Origin: a virus
DNA length: 21,307 nucleotides
IMG/VR virus record: IMGVR_UViG_3300042317_000124
Coordinates: 1-21,307 of that record
Direction: 5' to 3' (one strand)
The notes below the pieces were generated by a model that worked only from the letters and a program-made list of their open reading frames with translations, searched no databases and was not told the origin of the DNA. The position numbers were made by a program, and so were the translations under genes. This document shows, in pieces, positions 14,160 to 21,307 of this stretch (position 1 is its first letter; every line of letters begins with the position of its first letter).

Positions 14160-15518
14160 TTAGAAGCTTGGTGTTGCCAAGCCGGTGCCGTTAATTTGTG
14201 CAATTGCTTTTGGATAACGCTCAGCTGTAAATGCTGACATACCGAATAGCACAATGTTAATTGCTACCTTGCCGTTTGGCTCTTCAAATGTCACATAAGT
14301 AGGAGCATTTGTTTCCTCAAACAAGTGACACTCATTAGTATCTACAACAAAGATTGTATCTTGGTTTGTAGATGTACCAATGTTTGTTGCAATATTGGCA
14401 TCAACAATAATTGGCAAGCCAAGTATTGAATATCCACTTGCGCCATAGGCAGGTGTGCCATTGCCGGTACCCATTGCGTTCATTGGGTTATAGGCGTTTG
14501 GTACTACTAATGGGCGATTTGATCCATCAACACCGGATAGGAAGAATCCTAAGCGGCGTGGGTGCATGATGATTGCGTTTGGATTGACATAGATATTGCT
14601 TTGAATTTGTTGAATCGCATCTGCAAGTTTTGGATATAGACCTGCAACTGTACCTGTAGTAGCTGTGTAAGTTACTAAGATACCGCTTGTCATTGTCTTT
14701 AATCCAAGAGGCTGACCATTTGATCCGGTGCCATTTAGGATTGCATCATCAAGTTTTGTGTTGTAAGCGCGGATTAGATCGCCTAAAACAATTGACTCAA
14801 TGTTGTAACCGCGTAGTAAGGCTTGCTTTGATACTGATTGTTGTCCTGCAATTGTATTAACATCAACTGTCAAAGTTGTATCTGACATGTCTTGTGATAC
14901 TGCGGCTGTATTTTGAGATGTTTGATAAGCCGTTGTAGTACCAGTTGAAATTTTTGACAAGACAACAGACATACCTTGTGCAGGTAATGTGTGTTTGCGA
15001 GCTGCATCTGCAAAAGGGCGACCAGCGCGAGCTAGTGGCGCATATAGATCAACTAAGTATTGAGGCACTACTAAACCTGCAAAGCTTGATGTTGAAACTG
15101 CACGCTTCTCAATTGCCATTTCTCTTTGATGGCGTTGAATACGCTCTAGCGCATCACCATCTGTTTTGAAATGTGACTTTAGTGCATCTGTCATGAAGTC
15201 ATTGCCAGAGCGTGTAGTGTAAGTAAGCTCTTCACTTACAACACTAAAACCACCGGCGCGTGACTCTTTCTTTACATCTACATTAGCATCAACCTTAGCT
15301 GCTAAATCAGCGGCCTTTTGGTTGCGCAGTTCAATATCGGACATCTGCTCAATTCTTTCATCTAACTTTTTTACTTCAAGGTTTAATGCCTCTACATTGG
15401 CAAGTTCAACCTCTGATAGATCGCGTTGCTCTTCGGCAGCACGCTCTACTGTTGATGAAATAAGAGCAGTCTTTGATTCACGCTTCTCACGCAGAGAGGC
15501 TAGAAATGTATTAGACAT
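14160..15518 (-). CDS. Major capsid protein, HK97 fold
   Basis: A 452-residue protein forming the icosahedral shell. The first 90 or so residues are a coiled-coil scaffolding (delta) domain (EVELANVEALNLEVKKLDER), probably removed by the prohead protease. The remainder carries the HK97 pattern: SGNDFMTDALKSHF, a beta-rich core (GMSVVLSKISTGTTTAYQT) and late VAINIVLFGMSAFTAERYPK. A TAGGAG ribosome-binding site precedes the ATG, and a candidate promoter lies about 80 nt upstream, fitting the high dose needed. The final codons AGC TTC TAA recur 15 nt downstream in frame. Confidence 0.85.
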   Translation of the reverse strand: MSNTFLASLREKRESKTALISSTVERAAEEQRDLSEVELANVEALNLEVKKLDERIEQMSDIELRNQKAADLAAKVDANVDVKKESRAGGFSVVSEELTYTTRSGNDFMTDALKSHFKTDGDALERIQRHQREMAIEKRAVSTSSFAGLVVPQYLVDLYAPLARAGRPFADAARKHTLPAQGMSVVLSKISTGTTTAYQTSQNTAAVSQDMSDTTLTVDVNTIAGQQSVSKQALLRGYNIESIVLGDLIRAYNTKLDDAILNGTGSNGQPLGLKTMTSGILVTYTATTGTVAGLYPKLADAIQQIQSNIYVNPNAIIMHPRRLGFFLSGVDGSNRPLVVPNAYNPMNAMGTGNGTPAYGASGYSILGLPIIVDANIATNIGTSTNQDTIFVVDTNECHLFEETNAPTYVTFEEPNGKVAINIVLFGMSAFTAERYPKAIAQINGTGLATPSF

Positions 15519-15595
15519 TTTTCTCCTATAAATTAGTTTGGTTTGTGAGAAGGTGTGACTCGCTGCAATACAGGGTCAGGTGTTCTACTCTTTAT

Positions 15596-15624
15596 ATTAT
15601 ATCTGTTTTTTTAAGTTTTGTAAT
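15596..15624 (-). promoter_or_regulatory. Candidate sigma70-type promoter for the capsid gene
   Basis: On the minus strand ATTACA (15619-15624) and TATAAT (15596-15601, perfect -10) are separated by 17 nt. The -35 matches the consensus at four of six positions. The TAA stop of the upstream gene is part of TATAAT. Initiation would fall near 15589 and leave a leader of about 70 nt before the capsid ATG at 15518, in a genome where most genes overlap. This site is likely but unproven. Confidence 0.45.
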
Positions 15625-16301
15625 ATTTGTACAGCTGTGTTGTATCTAGGTTTGTCATCTTTTTCTTCATCATAATCTCTATCTTGGTTTGCTATGTTTT
15701 CTGCCCAAGACTTACCAGCATCACCACCCCATAATGCCCATGCAATTCTGCCGTTTGATGGGTAGCCATCTTCTCCGGGACTAAAACCCTCAGCTTGTTT
15801 ATCTACTTCATGTCTTGCAAAAAAAGATACCATGCGATTTACTGTTTCTAAAGGCAAGTTTTTGCCACCTGCAATATCTCTAGCCCTAGCAATACCTATC
15901 TCAGTGCCACCTCTTCCAAACTCCCTACGCCAATCAAGTCCTCTTTGTGCCTCTGTCCTCATTGCATTTGTAGGTGTAAAACTCTCGGCTCTATCTTGAT
16001 TTTGCACTGCCCACCTATTGCAATAATAATCTGCCTGTACATTTTCTTCCCATAAACTACAATAACCTTGCTCATAAAAGTAACAGTTTGCGCAATTGCG
16101 ACCCTCTGGCACATCTTCACTGGATGCCGGTCTATAGTTTTCAGGTAACTCTCTTGTGCCAAACTCTGCAATGTTAATAGCTGTTAATTGATCCTCAGCT
16201 TGAGCTTGAGTTTTGTGACAACCTAGTAGTTCATTGTTTTCATCTTTAACTACTGCAAACCCTTCACAATCTGGATGGTTATTTACTACGCTGTATGGCA
16301 T
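15597..16301 (-). CDS. Capsid-module protein with a four-cysteine (HiPIP-like) segment
   Basis: A 234-residue protein of three parts: an N-terminal domain MPYSVVNNHPDCEGFAVVKD found in many actinobacterial phage proteins; a cysteine cluster CANCYFYEQGYCSLW...YYCNRW (Cys70, 73, 81, 94) that could hold an iron-sulfur cluster or zinc; and a helical C-terminal part (GLDWRREFGRGGTEIGIARA, WALWGGDAGKSWAENI). It lies between the protease and the capsid genes, overlapping the protease by 23 nt. The role is unknown; virion structural or assembly function is inferred from position. Confidence 0.55.
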   Translation of the reverse strand: MPYSVVNNHPDCEGFAVVKDENNELLGCHKTQAQAEDQLTAINIAEFGTRELPENYRPASSEDVPEGRNCANCYFYEQGYCSLWEENVQADYYCNRWAVQNQDRAESFTPTNAMRTEAQRGLDWRREFGRGGTEIGIARARDIAGGKNLPLETVNRMVSFFARHEVDKQAEGFSPGEDGYPSNGRIAWALWGGDAGKSWAENIANQDRDYDEEKDDKPRYNTAVQILQNLKKQI

Positions 16302-16830
16302 CTAATATCTTCCTAGCTTCATCTAGTCTAGGTGTAGCTTGAGGTGCGCCTTGTCGGACTCCGGCGACAGCGGCCATATCTCCATAAGCTCCAAAGGTTA
16401 CAAGTGATACCTCAGCTAGATGTGCCTTGATACGCTCCATCACACCATCTGGTCTTTTGCGATTTTTAATCGGCATAAAGCCAATAGATAATTGATCCAA
16501 TGCGCCATCTTTGACTAGCTCTAAAGCCTCATCACCTTCTCTAGTCTTTGAAATTCTAAACTCCGCATACAAGCCATCCTCTGTTTCTTTCAACAAAGTA
16601 GCTCTACCTAGCACATTGTTTTCACCATGACCACGCAAAAGTTTTACTCTGTGAGGGGCGCGGATAACATCTGCAAAAACACCTTTTCTAAATATCTCAG
16701 TAACAGTGGCATTTATGCGCTGCTCTTTGTTATATGGCACTGCCATGCCGTAAATAGTGCGGCCATCACCATCTGCAAGGCGTAGCTCAAACTCAACACT
16801 GTAACGCCTGTTTTCTATGTCATTGCTCAT
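16279..16830 (-). CDS. Prohead protease (HK97 family)
   Basis: A 183-residue serine protease that matures the prohead by trimming the capsid protein. Motifs: GRTIYGMAVPYNKEQRI, the catalytic His68 in LLRGHGENNVLG and Ser115 in GALDQLSIGFMP, then EVSLVTFGAY. The gene sits between portal and capsid as in HK97-like phages and overlaps both neighbours by 11-23 nt. No fused scaffold is present; the capsid N-terminus supplies one. Confidence 0.85.
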   Translation of the reverse strand: MSNDIENRRYSVEFELRLADGDGRTIYGMAVPYNKEQRINATVTEIFRKGVFADVIRAPHRVKLLRGHGENNVLGRATLLKETEDGLYAEFRISKTREGDEALELVKDGALDQLSIGFMPIKNRKRPDGVMERIKAHLAEVSLVTFGAYGDMAAVAGVRQGAPQATPRLDEARKILDAIQRSK

Positions 16831-17995
16831 TTTCAGTTACCTCTTGTATCTCTGCCGTTGTATCTGTTTCATCATCATTGTCGCCTACTTCATAATCCAT
16901 TGACTCAAGGTTTTCCCGATCTCTAACTTCATCAACAGTTAAAAATCCACTTGACAATGCGGTTGCGTAAGCTGCATATCTACTAGCTGTATCTGTCTTT
17001 AACATAGAGTCATACTTAAATTTAGCAGTTTGGCCACGCACTAATAGATCTGAGAAGGCAGCCTCTATTCTCTCTGCAATGGGTTGGATTGAAAACTTGA
17101 TTAGTTGTAAATTTTCTTGTTCAACATTGGAATAGGTACGGCTACTGTTTGGTGCACCTAAATAATAAGCCGGTAGGCCAAGTATGTTAGCGGCCTCTGT
17201 TAATCCGGCTGTTTGCGCCTCTACCAATTGGCTCTCAGCTGCGTTACTACTTAACACCTCAAAGTCTGTAGATGCGTTCATAACTACAGGTGATCTGTTG
17301 CGTGATGAGTACATTGACATCCATGCAGACTTTAGAGCATCCGCTTCCTCACTTGTAAGATCTGGGTTAGCTGATTTAATTACAGCTGTTGGATTTACTC
17401 CGCCATCAAAGTATCTTGCGGCATACTCATTTATAGCAATTTCTTTTCCTAGTGATTGTTTTGCTACAGCTAAAATACCTCTACCTACAATGTCACCTGG
17501 CATTGTAAAGTTTTTTATATGGAATATTTCTGATCTGTCATAAGTTTTATCATCAATGCGATAAATAATCCTGCCCTTATCTCTTGTAACTTGCACGCGA
17601 TCAGGTGCAACAGGATAAAGACTGTCAGGGTAGCCATTAGCCCCAGGCTCACCTAAAACTGCAATGTAATTACCATCCATCAAAAGACCTGCGGCCATTG
17701 CCGCAATTGTTTCCATGCGTGTTTCTGTTGGATTAGGCCGCGCTAAAATGTTTGGCTTTGGCATAACTTCTCTACCATTGCGATATGCGCAAAGATCTAA
17801 TGCACCAATAGCATCTGCGATAAGAGAGATACCGCGATAGATTGCAGGTATGCCTAATGCAGTGCGACCATCTACATAAGTACCTGCATAATTGCCTTCA
17901 AAAAATCTGCCGACTCTACCAAGTGAATCAACATAACCGGATGATGTATAAACTAGGCCGGGTTGTATCTGCCTCTTGAGTAGCTTGCCAAGCAT
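16820..17995 (-). CDS. Portal protein (HK97 family)
   Basis: A 391-residue protein forming the ring through which DNA enters the head. It shows DGRTALGIPAIYRGISLIAD, the family's conserved IPAIYRGISLIA stretch, RDKGRIIYRIDDKTYDRSEI and SRTYSNVEQENLQLIKFSI. The acidic C-terminus (DNDDETDTTAEIQ) is usual. Gene order terminase-portal-protease supports it. The start overlaps the preceding membrane miniprotein as TAATG. Confidence 0.85.
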   Translation of the reverse strand: MLGKLLKRQIQPGLVYTSSGYVDSLGRVGRFFEGNYAGTYVDGRTALGIPAIYRGISLIADAIGALDLCAYRNGREVMPKPNILARPNPTETRMETIAAMAAGLLMDGNYIAVLGEPGANGYPDSLYPVAPDRVQVTRDKGRIIYRIDDKTYDRSEIFHIKNFTMPGDIVGRGILAVAKQSLGKEIAINEYAARYFDGGVNPTAVIKSANPDLTSEEADALKSAWMSMYSSRNRSPVVMNASTDFEVLSSNAAESQLVEAQTAGLTEAANILGLPAYYLGAPNSSRTYSNVEQENLQLIKFSIQPIAERIEAAFSDLLVRGQTAKFKYDSMLKTDTASRYAAYATALSSGFLTVDEVRDRENLESMDYEVGDNDDETDTTAEIQEVTENEQ

Positions 17996-18141
17996 TATTT
18001 ACCTCTGACCTCTAAAGCAATGCCGAATAAAATTAGAAATACGCCGCCTAATAATACTGCACTAATCATGTTAATAGATGCGACACCTAAGACTAACAGT
18101 AAAGATCCTGAAATTTGTAATATTGTAGATAAGTATTTCAT
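17995..18141 (-). CDS. Two-helix membrane miniprotein (48 aa)
   Basis: A 48-codon frame (MKYLSTILQISGSLLLVLGV...VFLILFGIALEVRGK) that fills the gap between terminase and portal exactly, with TAATG overlaps at both ends. Two hydrophobic helices (about 7-22 and 25-43) with a basic end are visible. Tiny membrane proteins occur at this position in many actinobacterial phages; the role is unknown. It could also be an untranslated spacer, but the coupled starts argue for expression. Confidence 0.65.
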   Translation of the reverse strand: MKYLSTILQISGSLLLVLGVASINMISAVLLGGVFLILFGIALEVRGK

Positions 18142-19550
18142 TAGTACATCTTACTCCTTGCCACTGGTCTTTCCTCTATTTTGGTCACTACTCCATAGCG
18201 TGCCAGTGTTACCGCTACAAGTGGCGTGATGTTTGTTGTACTTTGTCTATTCCAAGCCCATGAGTCACCTAATGGTCTTTTTGTTGATCCCATGATTGCA
18301 GCTCTTAGGTTTGGGTCATCTATATGACAAATTGTCCTAGCTTGTACTGCATCATAGAAAGATCCACATGCTCTTGCATAATCACGCAGATGTATAGCCA
18401 TAACACCTATCTCTTGTTTTTGCAGCTCTGCTATTAGAGAAGCTGCCGGTGAGCCTGTGTCTATAACTACTTTGGTCTTGTATTTTTTGCACAACTCTAC
18501 AAGCTTTGGCAATACCCATGATGTACCCTCTTTAGACTCTATAAGCTCAACAGGTGTATAACCTAAGACTTGACCTGATACTGCAATAGTAGCTCTATCG
18601 CGCTCCCTAGATATATCAACACCGAAGACAACCTCATTGCCTAAGATAATGTCAGTCCTAGCTAAACCATCCCACAACTCTGTACTAATAACCTGCACTG
18701 CATCTTTGGCCGGCCATACATTAAGCCACTCTTTTGTAAAGATCTCTGGGCTGTTTGTTTGTGATGCCTCTTTTACAGCTTCAAGTAATACACCCTTTTC
18801 TTCATGCAAGGATGGGATTGCCTGATACCACACATCTTGATCCATATAGTCAAAATCATCTGACAAAGGTGACCACTCAAACCAAGCTAGTTTGTTTGTA
18901 GGATCTGCTATCTCTCGGTGACCCAATTCTCTGTAATGCTCTAACAGCTCTGACTCTCCGGGTCTGCCGGCATTAGACATAATCCAAAGCTGACCATTGC
19001 GCTTTGTTGCCAAGGTAGGTTGTAAGTTTGCTATCAAAGACAGTGGATGTGTAAGTGCCTCATCAATTACCATAAGATTGAGACTCAGGCCGCGTGCACC
19101 TTTGTCATTAGGTGTGACAATGCCATAAGTAGATCCATTGCGCATGTAGATCTTCTCATTGCCATTTGTTTTACTTACTCTTGCAATACGCTTTGAAAAC
19201 TTTGGCGACATCATAAAGCTTAATAAGTGCTCTTCCCATTTAACCTTTGCCATGTTGCGATCTTGCGCTGTATAGGCAACATGTCTTTTAGATTGCAATA
19301 ATTCATAAGCAATACGCGTTTCAATTAGCTTAGACTTACCAGATTGCCTACTAACCTGCGCTGCAACAGTGCGGTACTTGTATTGACCTAATTTGTCTTT
19401 TTCTAAACCTACATCACACACATAGCGTTGCCACTCAAATAAACTGTAACCCAATAAATCTGCAACAATGGCCATGTTGTCGCCATCTGTTTCACAGCTC
19501 TGATCTCTCAGTGATGCCCACCTAGGTGGACACTTACTTAAAAATGTCAT
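18141..19550 (-). CDS. Terminase large subunit
   Basis: The ATPase-nuclease that packages DNA. From ATG 19550 it has 469 residues (MTFLSKCPPRWASLRDQ). The Walker A-like VSRQSGKSKL lies near residues 66-75, Walker B LMVIDE near 159-164, and nuclease acidic sites FGVDISRERDRATI and VVIDTGSP follow. A longer frame exists (to 19640), but its extra residues overlap the small subunit and look non-native. The start lies 17 nt inside the small-subunit gene with a modest AGAGG. It is followed by the portal module. Confidence 0.85.
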   Translation of the reverse strand: MTFLSKCPPRWASLRDQSCETDGDNMAIVADLLGYSLFEWQRYVCDVGLEKDKLGQYKYRTVAAQVSRQSGKSKLIETRIAYELLQSKRHVAYTAQDRNMAKVKWEEHLLSFMMSPKFSKRIARVSKTNGNEKIYMRNGSTYGIVTPNDKGARGLSLNLMVIDEALTHPLSLIANLQPTLATKRNGQLWIMSNAGRPGESELLEHYRELGHREIADPTNKLAWFEWSPLSDDFDYMDQDVWYQAIPSLHEEKGVLLEAVKEASQTNSPEIFTKEWLNVWPAKDAVQVISTELWDGLARTDIILGNEVVFGVDISRERDRATIAVSGQVLGYTPVELIESKEGTSWVLPKLVELCKKYKTKVVIDTGSPAASLIAELQKQEIGVMAIHLRDYARACGSFYDAVQARTICHIDDPNLRAAIMGSTKRPLGDSWAWNRQSTTNITPLVAVTLARYGVVTKIEERPVARSKMY

Positions 19551-19800
19551 CTGCCTCTGGCAAGCCGCAATAAGTCCAGATCTCTCTAAGCTCTCTGGAT
19601 ATGGATGGGATGGTGTGCGTATTCTCGCCGGTCTTCTCAATAAGATCCCAAGCTGTAGCTAAGCCTAATAAGGCTACCTGTGTTACACCATCAATATCTT
19701 TGCGCCCCTTCAAAGCGTTGATCATTGCAGCTGTATGTCTGCCATGTGCAGCTTTACCACTTACGGCTGTTTTTGACGGCTTTTCTTTTTTTGTTGCCAT
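19534..19800 (-). CDS. Small terminase subunit (putative)
   Basis: An 88-residue protein beginning MATKKEKPSKTAVSGKAAHG. AAGGGGG six nt before ATG 19800 decides this start. A helical region (GVTQVALLGLATAWDLIEKT) could mediate oligomer contacts and the basic N-terminus DNA binding. It is placed directly before the large subunit, where recognition subunits lie. Sequence similarity to known small terminases is not obvious. Confidence 0.6.
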   Translation of the reverse strand: MATKKEKPSKTAVSGKAAHGRHTAAMINALKGRKDIDGVTQVALLGLATAWDLIEKTGENTHTIPSISRELREIWTYCGLPEADDIFK

Positions 19801-20014
19801 AGATCGCCCCCTTTGAATAGTTGCAATGTGCACACGCAGGTCTTAGAGTACCAACCCACAGCTCTGGACTTGGGAAGGTGTCAATCGGTGGATCATGGTC
19901 AATAGTGGTAGCAGGGGCTTTTTTGCAGTAAAAACAGGCCGGTTGAGTGGCCAAAATAATCTGCCTCAATCGCTTGTAATGAGCGTTGTATTTTCTACTT
20001 TTAAGAGTTTTCAT
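19754..20014 (-). CDS. HNH endonuclease
   Basis: An 86-residue HNH nuclease with zinc-binding CFYC (Cys27, Cys30), the catalytic ATTIDHDPP (Asp39, His40), RPACAHCNYSKGA (Cys61, Cys64, Asn65) and a basic C-terminus. HNH proteins beside terminase help cut concatemeric DNA at cos in several phages. It overlaps the small-subunit start by 47 nt. The ATG lies inside a palindrome, and no close Shine-Dalgarno is visible. Confidence 0.85.
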   Translation of the reverse strand: MKTLKSRKYNAHYKRLRQIILATQPACFYCKKAPATTIDHDPPIDTFPSPELWVGTLRPACAHCNYSKGAIYGNKKRKAVKNSRKW

Positions 20015-20029
20015 AACAAAATTGTTATG
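20012..20029. promoter_or_regulatory. Palindrome overlapping the HNH start codon
   Basis: CATAACAA-AA-TTGTTATG on the plus strand has perfect 8-bp arms around a 2-nt centre, and it includes the HNH ATG. It could be an operator or an RNA hairpin controlling translation of the packaging genes. A T8 run (20030-20037) follows on the plus strand, so it would also serve as a terminator for transcripts running in that direction. Confidence 0.45.
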
Positions 20030-20044
20030 TTTTTTTTGCCTTTT

Positions 20045-20100
20045 GGGCTTGCTTCGGGGAGAGAGATTCGCAGCACGGCGGCGTATTCCGCAAGCGTGCG
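20045..20100. other. GC-rich gene-free patch upstream of packaging genes, possible cos region
   Basis: By my count 37 of 56 bases are G or C, in a clearly AT-rich genome. The patch holds the inverted pair GCTTGC (20047-20052) and GCAAGC (20090-20095). It lies in the 112-bp gap before HNH and terminase, the usual place for cos in related phages. No open reading frame, tRNA shape or clear promoter was found. The cos assignment is inference only. Confidence 0.3.
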
Positions 20101-20126
20101 TAAAGGGAAAAAACAGCTGTCATTTT

Positions 20127-20384
20127 TTAATCTATTTTAGATACTAAGACATGGAGCGTGCCTGAACCTGAAGCTCCAACAGCCCACAAATCCTCACCCT
20201 CAGTTAGCGTAAGCCTTATCTCATCACCATTGTCTAATAGATAACCATTACTTGTCGTAACACCGCTGTTGCCAATGTGGGTTGCGTGTTTAGCATGTAG
20301 CAATACATCCCTGCTCACATTATCTACACTAACTATTGACTGACTTGTTGTCGTCACTGTTACTTGACTTGTTATGATCGCCAT
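20127..20384 (-). CDS. Small beta-rich protein, possible virion decoration protein
   Basis: An 85-residue protein from ATG 20384 (AGGA 8 nt upstream). Sequence MAIITSQVTVTTTSQSIVSV and NSGVTTSNGYLLDNGDEIRL suggest an all-beta fold like small capsid-decorating or appendage proteins. Its first 56 nt overlap the end of the glycosyltransferase gene in another frame. It is the last gene before the GC-rich gap. The function is inferred from composition and position. Confidence 0.55.
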   Translation of the reverse strand: MAIITSQVTVTTTSQSIVSVDNVSRDVLLHAKHATHIGNSGVTTSNGYLLDNGDEIRLTLTEGEDLWAVGASGSGTLHVLVSKID

Positions 20385-21102
20385 GTATTTGTTCCTCACT
20401 TTGTAGTCTTGCACGCCTAAACCTTTCAAAGTCTGCGTGTTGTCTTAATCCTACCCAATTCTTTCTTTGATGCTCCATCTGTACACCGGTGTGTGCGTAT
20501 ATTTTATAGCCAAAGCTCTTAGCTCTTATGCACCACAGTAGATCCTCACCTATCCACTCTTTGTGTAAGGGCATGTCTTGGTAATAGCACCACTTATCTC
20601 CTTGGTGTGTTTGATCAGCTTCTTTTCTAAACCGATCAAAGACGGATCTATGTACCAAGATAGCCCCTGTCCCAGCTGCATCTACCTCTACAATGCTATC
20701 AGGCTCATAGTCATGTAATGCGTATAAGCCACTATCTGTCCCCATCCTAAATATGCAAGGCACTGGCTCAAGGTAGGCCTCGCCTACTTCCCAGCCACCA
20801 TGTACTACAGCTGACACAATGGGTCTGGTCTTGGCATCTGCCGCAGCTATGAGTTTCTTAAAGTCATTGACTGTAAAGCGTTGATCTGTGTCTATCTGCA
20901 AGAGCCAATCATCTGTGGTCTTCTCCATAAAGGTTGCAACTACTTGATTGCGTAAGCGACTAATAACACCTGATCCTTGCAATGATATGAATTGACCCAA
21001 TTGCTTTTGAGATCTAGCCACATCTAACAAGCTTGTAAGAAAGTCTGTTACTACATAACCCGGTGAGCAGATACCAATTGTAATTTTCTCTGTGTCTTTC
21101 AA
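20329..21102 (-). CDS. Glycosyltransferase (second), GT-A type
   Basis: A 257-residue enzyme from TTG 21102 (the stop of the transglycosylase overlaps it as ATTGA, and AAGGG lies just upstream). Motifs: SRLRNQVVATFMEKTTDDWL, LLQIDTDQRF with the metal-binding DTD (71-73), PIVSAVVHGGW and WIGEDLLWCIRAKSFGYKIY. It probably transfers a sugar; the acceptor is unknown. The C-terminal tail (HNKSSNSDDNKSVNS) is low complexity where a second gene shares the DNA. The same N-terminus appears at 1-126, where the methyltransferase intervenes. Confidence 0.75.
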   Translation of the reverse strand: MKDTEKITIGICSPGYVVTDFLTSLLDVARSQKQLGQFISLQGSGVISRLRNQVVATFMEKTTDDWLLQIDTDQRFTVNDFKKLIAAADAKTRPIVSAVVHGGWEVGEAYLEPVPCIFRMGTDSGLYALHDYEPDSIVEVDAAGTGAILVHRSVFDRFRKEADQTHQGDKWCYYQDMPLHKEWIGEDLLWCIRAKSFGYKIYAHTGVQMEHQRKNWVGLRQHADFERFRRARLQSEEQIHGDHNKSSNSDDNKSVNS

Positions 21103-21307
21103 TGCCAACCCTTCATAAGCCAATGTGCCCATGCGCCACAGGCGTTTGCGACACCAAACCTATCAGTGCCATACCTGTGTTTTAGGTATTTGATGTGCCA
21201 TGTAATTTGTGCCTTATAGTCAGCTGTAGCTAAGAATTTTGATCGCCCTTGTGGTAATCCATGGTGTGATCCATTTTTTGCTTTAATATCCCATTTACTA
21301 TTTTCCA
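20977..21307. repeat. End repeat, right copy without the cassette
   Basis: This contiguous 331-bp region matches left copy A and then left copy B directly. It represents the allele lacking the methyltransferase gene. Confidence 0.95.
21099..21307 (-). CDS. Lytic transglycosylase, C-terminal part at the right edge
   Basis: This is the final 69 codons of the transglycosylase seen in full at 757-1236, from the allele without the methyltransferase. Nine substitutions separate the copies over 210 nt, giving V-to-I and S-to-A changes in the protein. All lie in the half nearest the junction; the 112 nt farthest from it are identical. The TGA stop at 21099-21101 overlaps the glycosyltransferase TTG. 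Confidence 0.8.
   Translation of the reverse strand, partial: ENSKWDIKAKNGSHHGLPQGRSKFLATADYKAQITWHIKYLKHRYGTDRFGVANACGAWAHWLMKGWH

Noticed and set aside
19550-19640. Longer N-terminus for the terminase large subunit (from 19640)
   Set aside because: The extra 30 residues fall inside the small-subunit gene, look like an out-of-frame translation and lack a ribosome-binding site.
20040-20110. tRNA or tmRNA-like gene in the GC-rich gap
   Set aside because: There is no acceptor stem pairing with a GTTCRANNC-like T-loop and no anticodon arm in either direction.

Overview
The window looks like an almost complete genome of a small tailed phage (siphovirus-like, HK97-type capsid) from an uncultivated bacterium, probably a planktonic actinobacterium. 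The host is inferred from the AT-rich composition, from a short transglycosylase ending in CGAWSHWLMKGWH, and from an N-terminal domain of the MPYSVVNNHPDC type in the capsid module. Nothing in the sequence proves the host. Every supportable gene lies on the minus strand, tightly packed with ATGA, TAATG or ATTGA stop/start overlaps. I see no integrase, repressor, tRNA, CRISPR array or insertion sequence, so a lytic lifestyle is likely.

The two ends overlap: 1-124 matches 20977-21100, and 756-965 matches 21098-21307. The molecule is therefore circular or circularly permuted, with a unit of about 20,976 bp. The two copies differ by one 634-bp insert holding a DNA cytosine methyltransferase gene, present at the left end and absent at the right. 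The window thus records two alleles of one locus. This presence/absence cassette is the most interesting signal here.

Read along the minus strand from 20384 downward: a small beta-rich protein of unknown role (20127-20384); a GC-rich gene-free patch that may hold cos (20045-20100); HNH nuclease, small and large terminase (20014-18141); a two-helix membrane miniprotein; portal, prohead protease, a cysteine-rich protein and the major capsid protein (17995-14160). Then come head-tail adaptor, tail terminator, major tail protein, tail-assembly chaperones made by -1 frameshifting, tape measure, minor tail protein, tail fibre and a small partner (14042-7097), followed by lysis genes (M15 peptidase and two holin-like proteins, 7081-6217).

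The remaining third is accessory and early genes: a glycosyltransferase, an NAD-dependent epimerase, a basic small protein, a metallophosphoesterase with an apparent ATT start, a stand-alone prim-pol primase, a possible ERF/Rad52-like recombination protein, a PD-(D/E)XK nuclease between two tiny zinc-ribbon proteins, a secreted lytic transglycosylase, the methyltransferase cassette, and a second glycosyltransferase that closes the circle. There is no recognisable replicative polymerase or helicase, so replication presumably relies heavily on the host. The sugar-modifying genes may alter the host surface or decorate virions, and the methyltransferase probably protects phage DNA from restriction.
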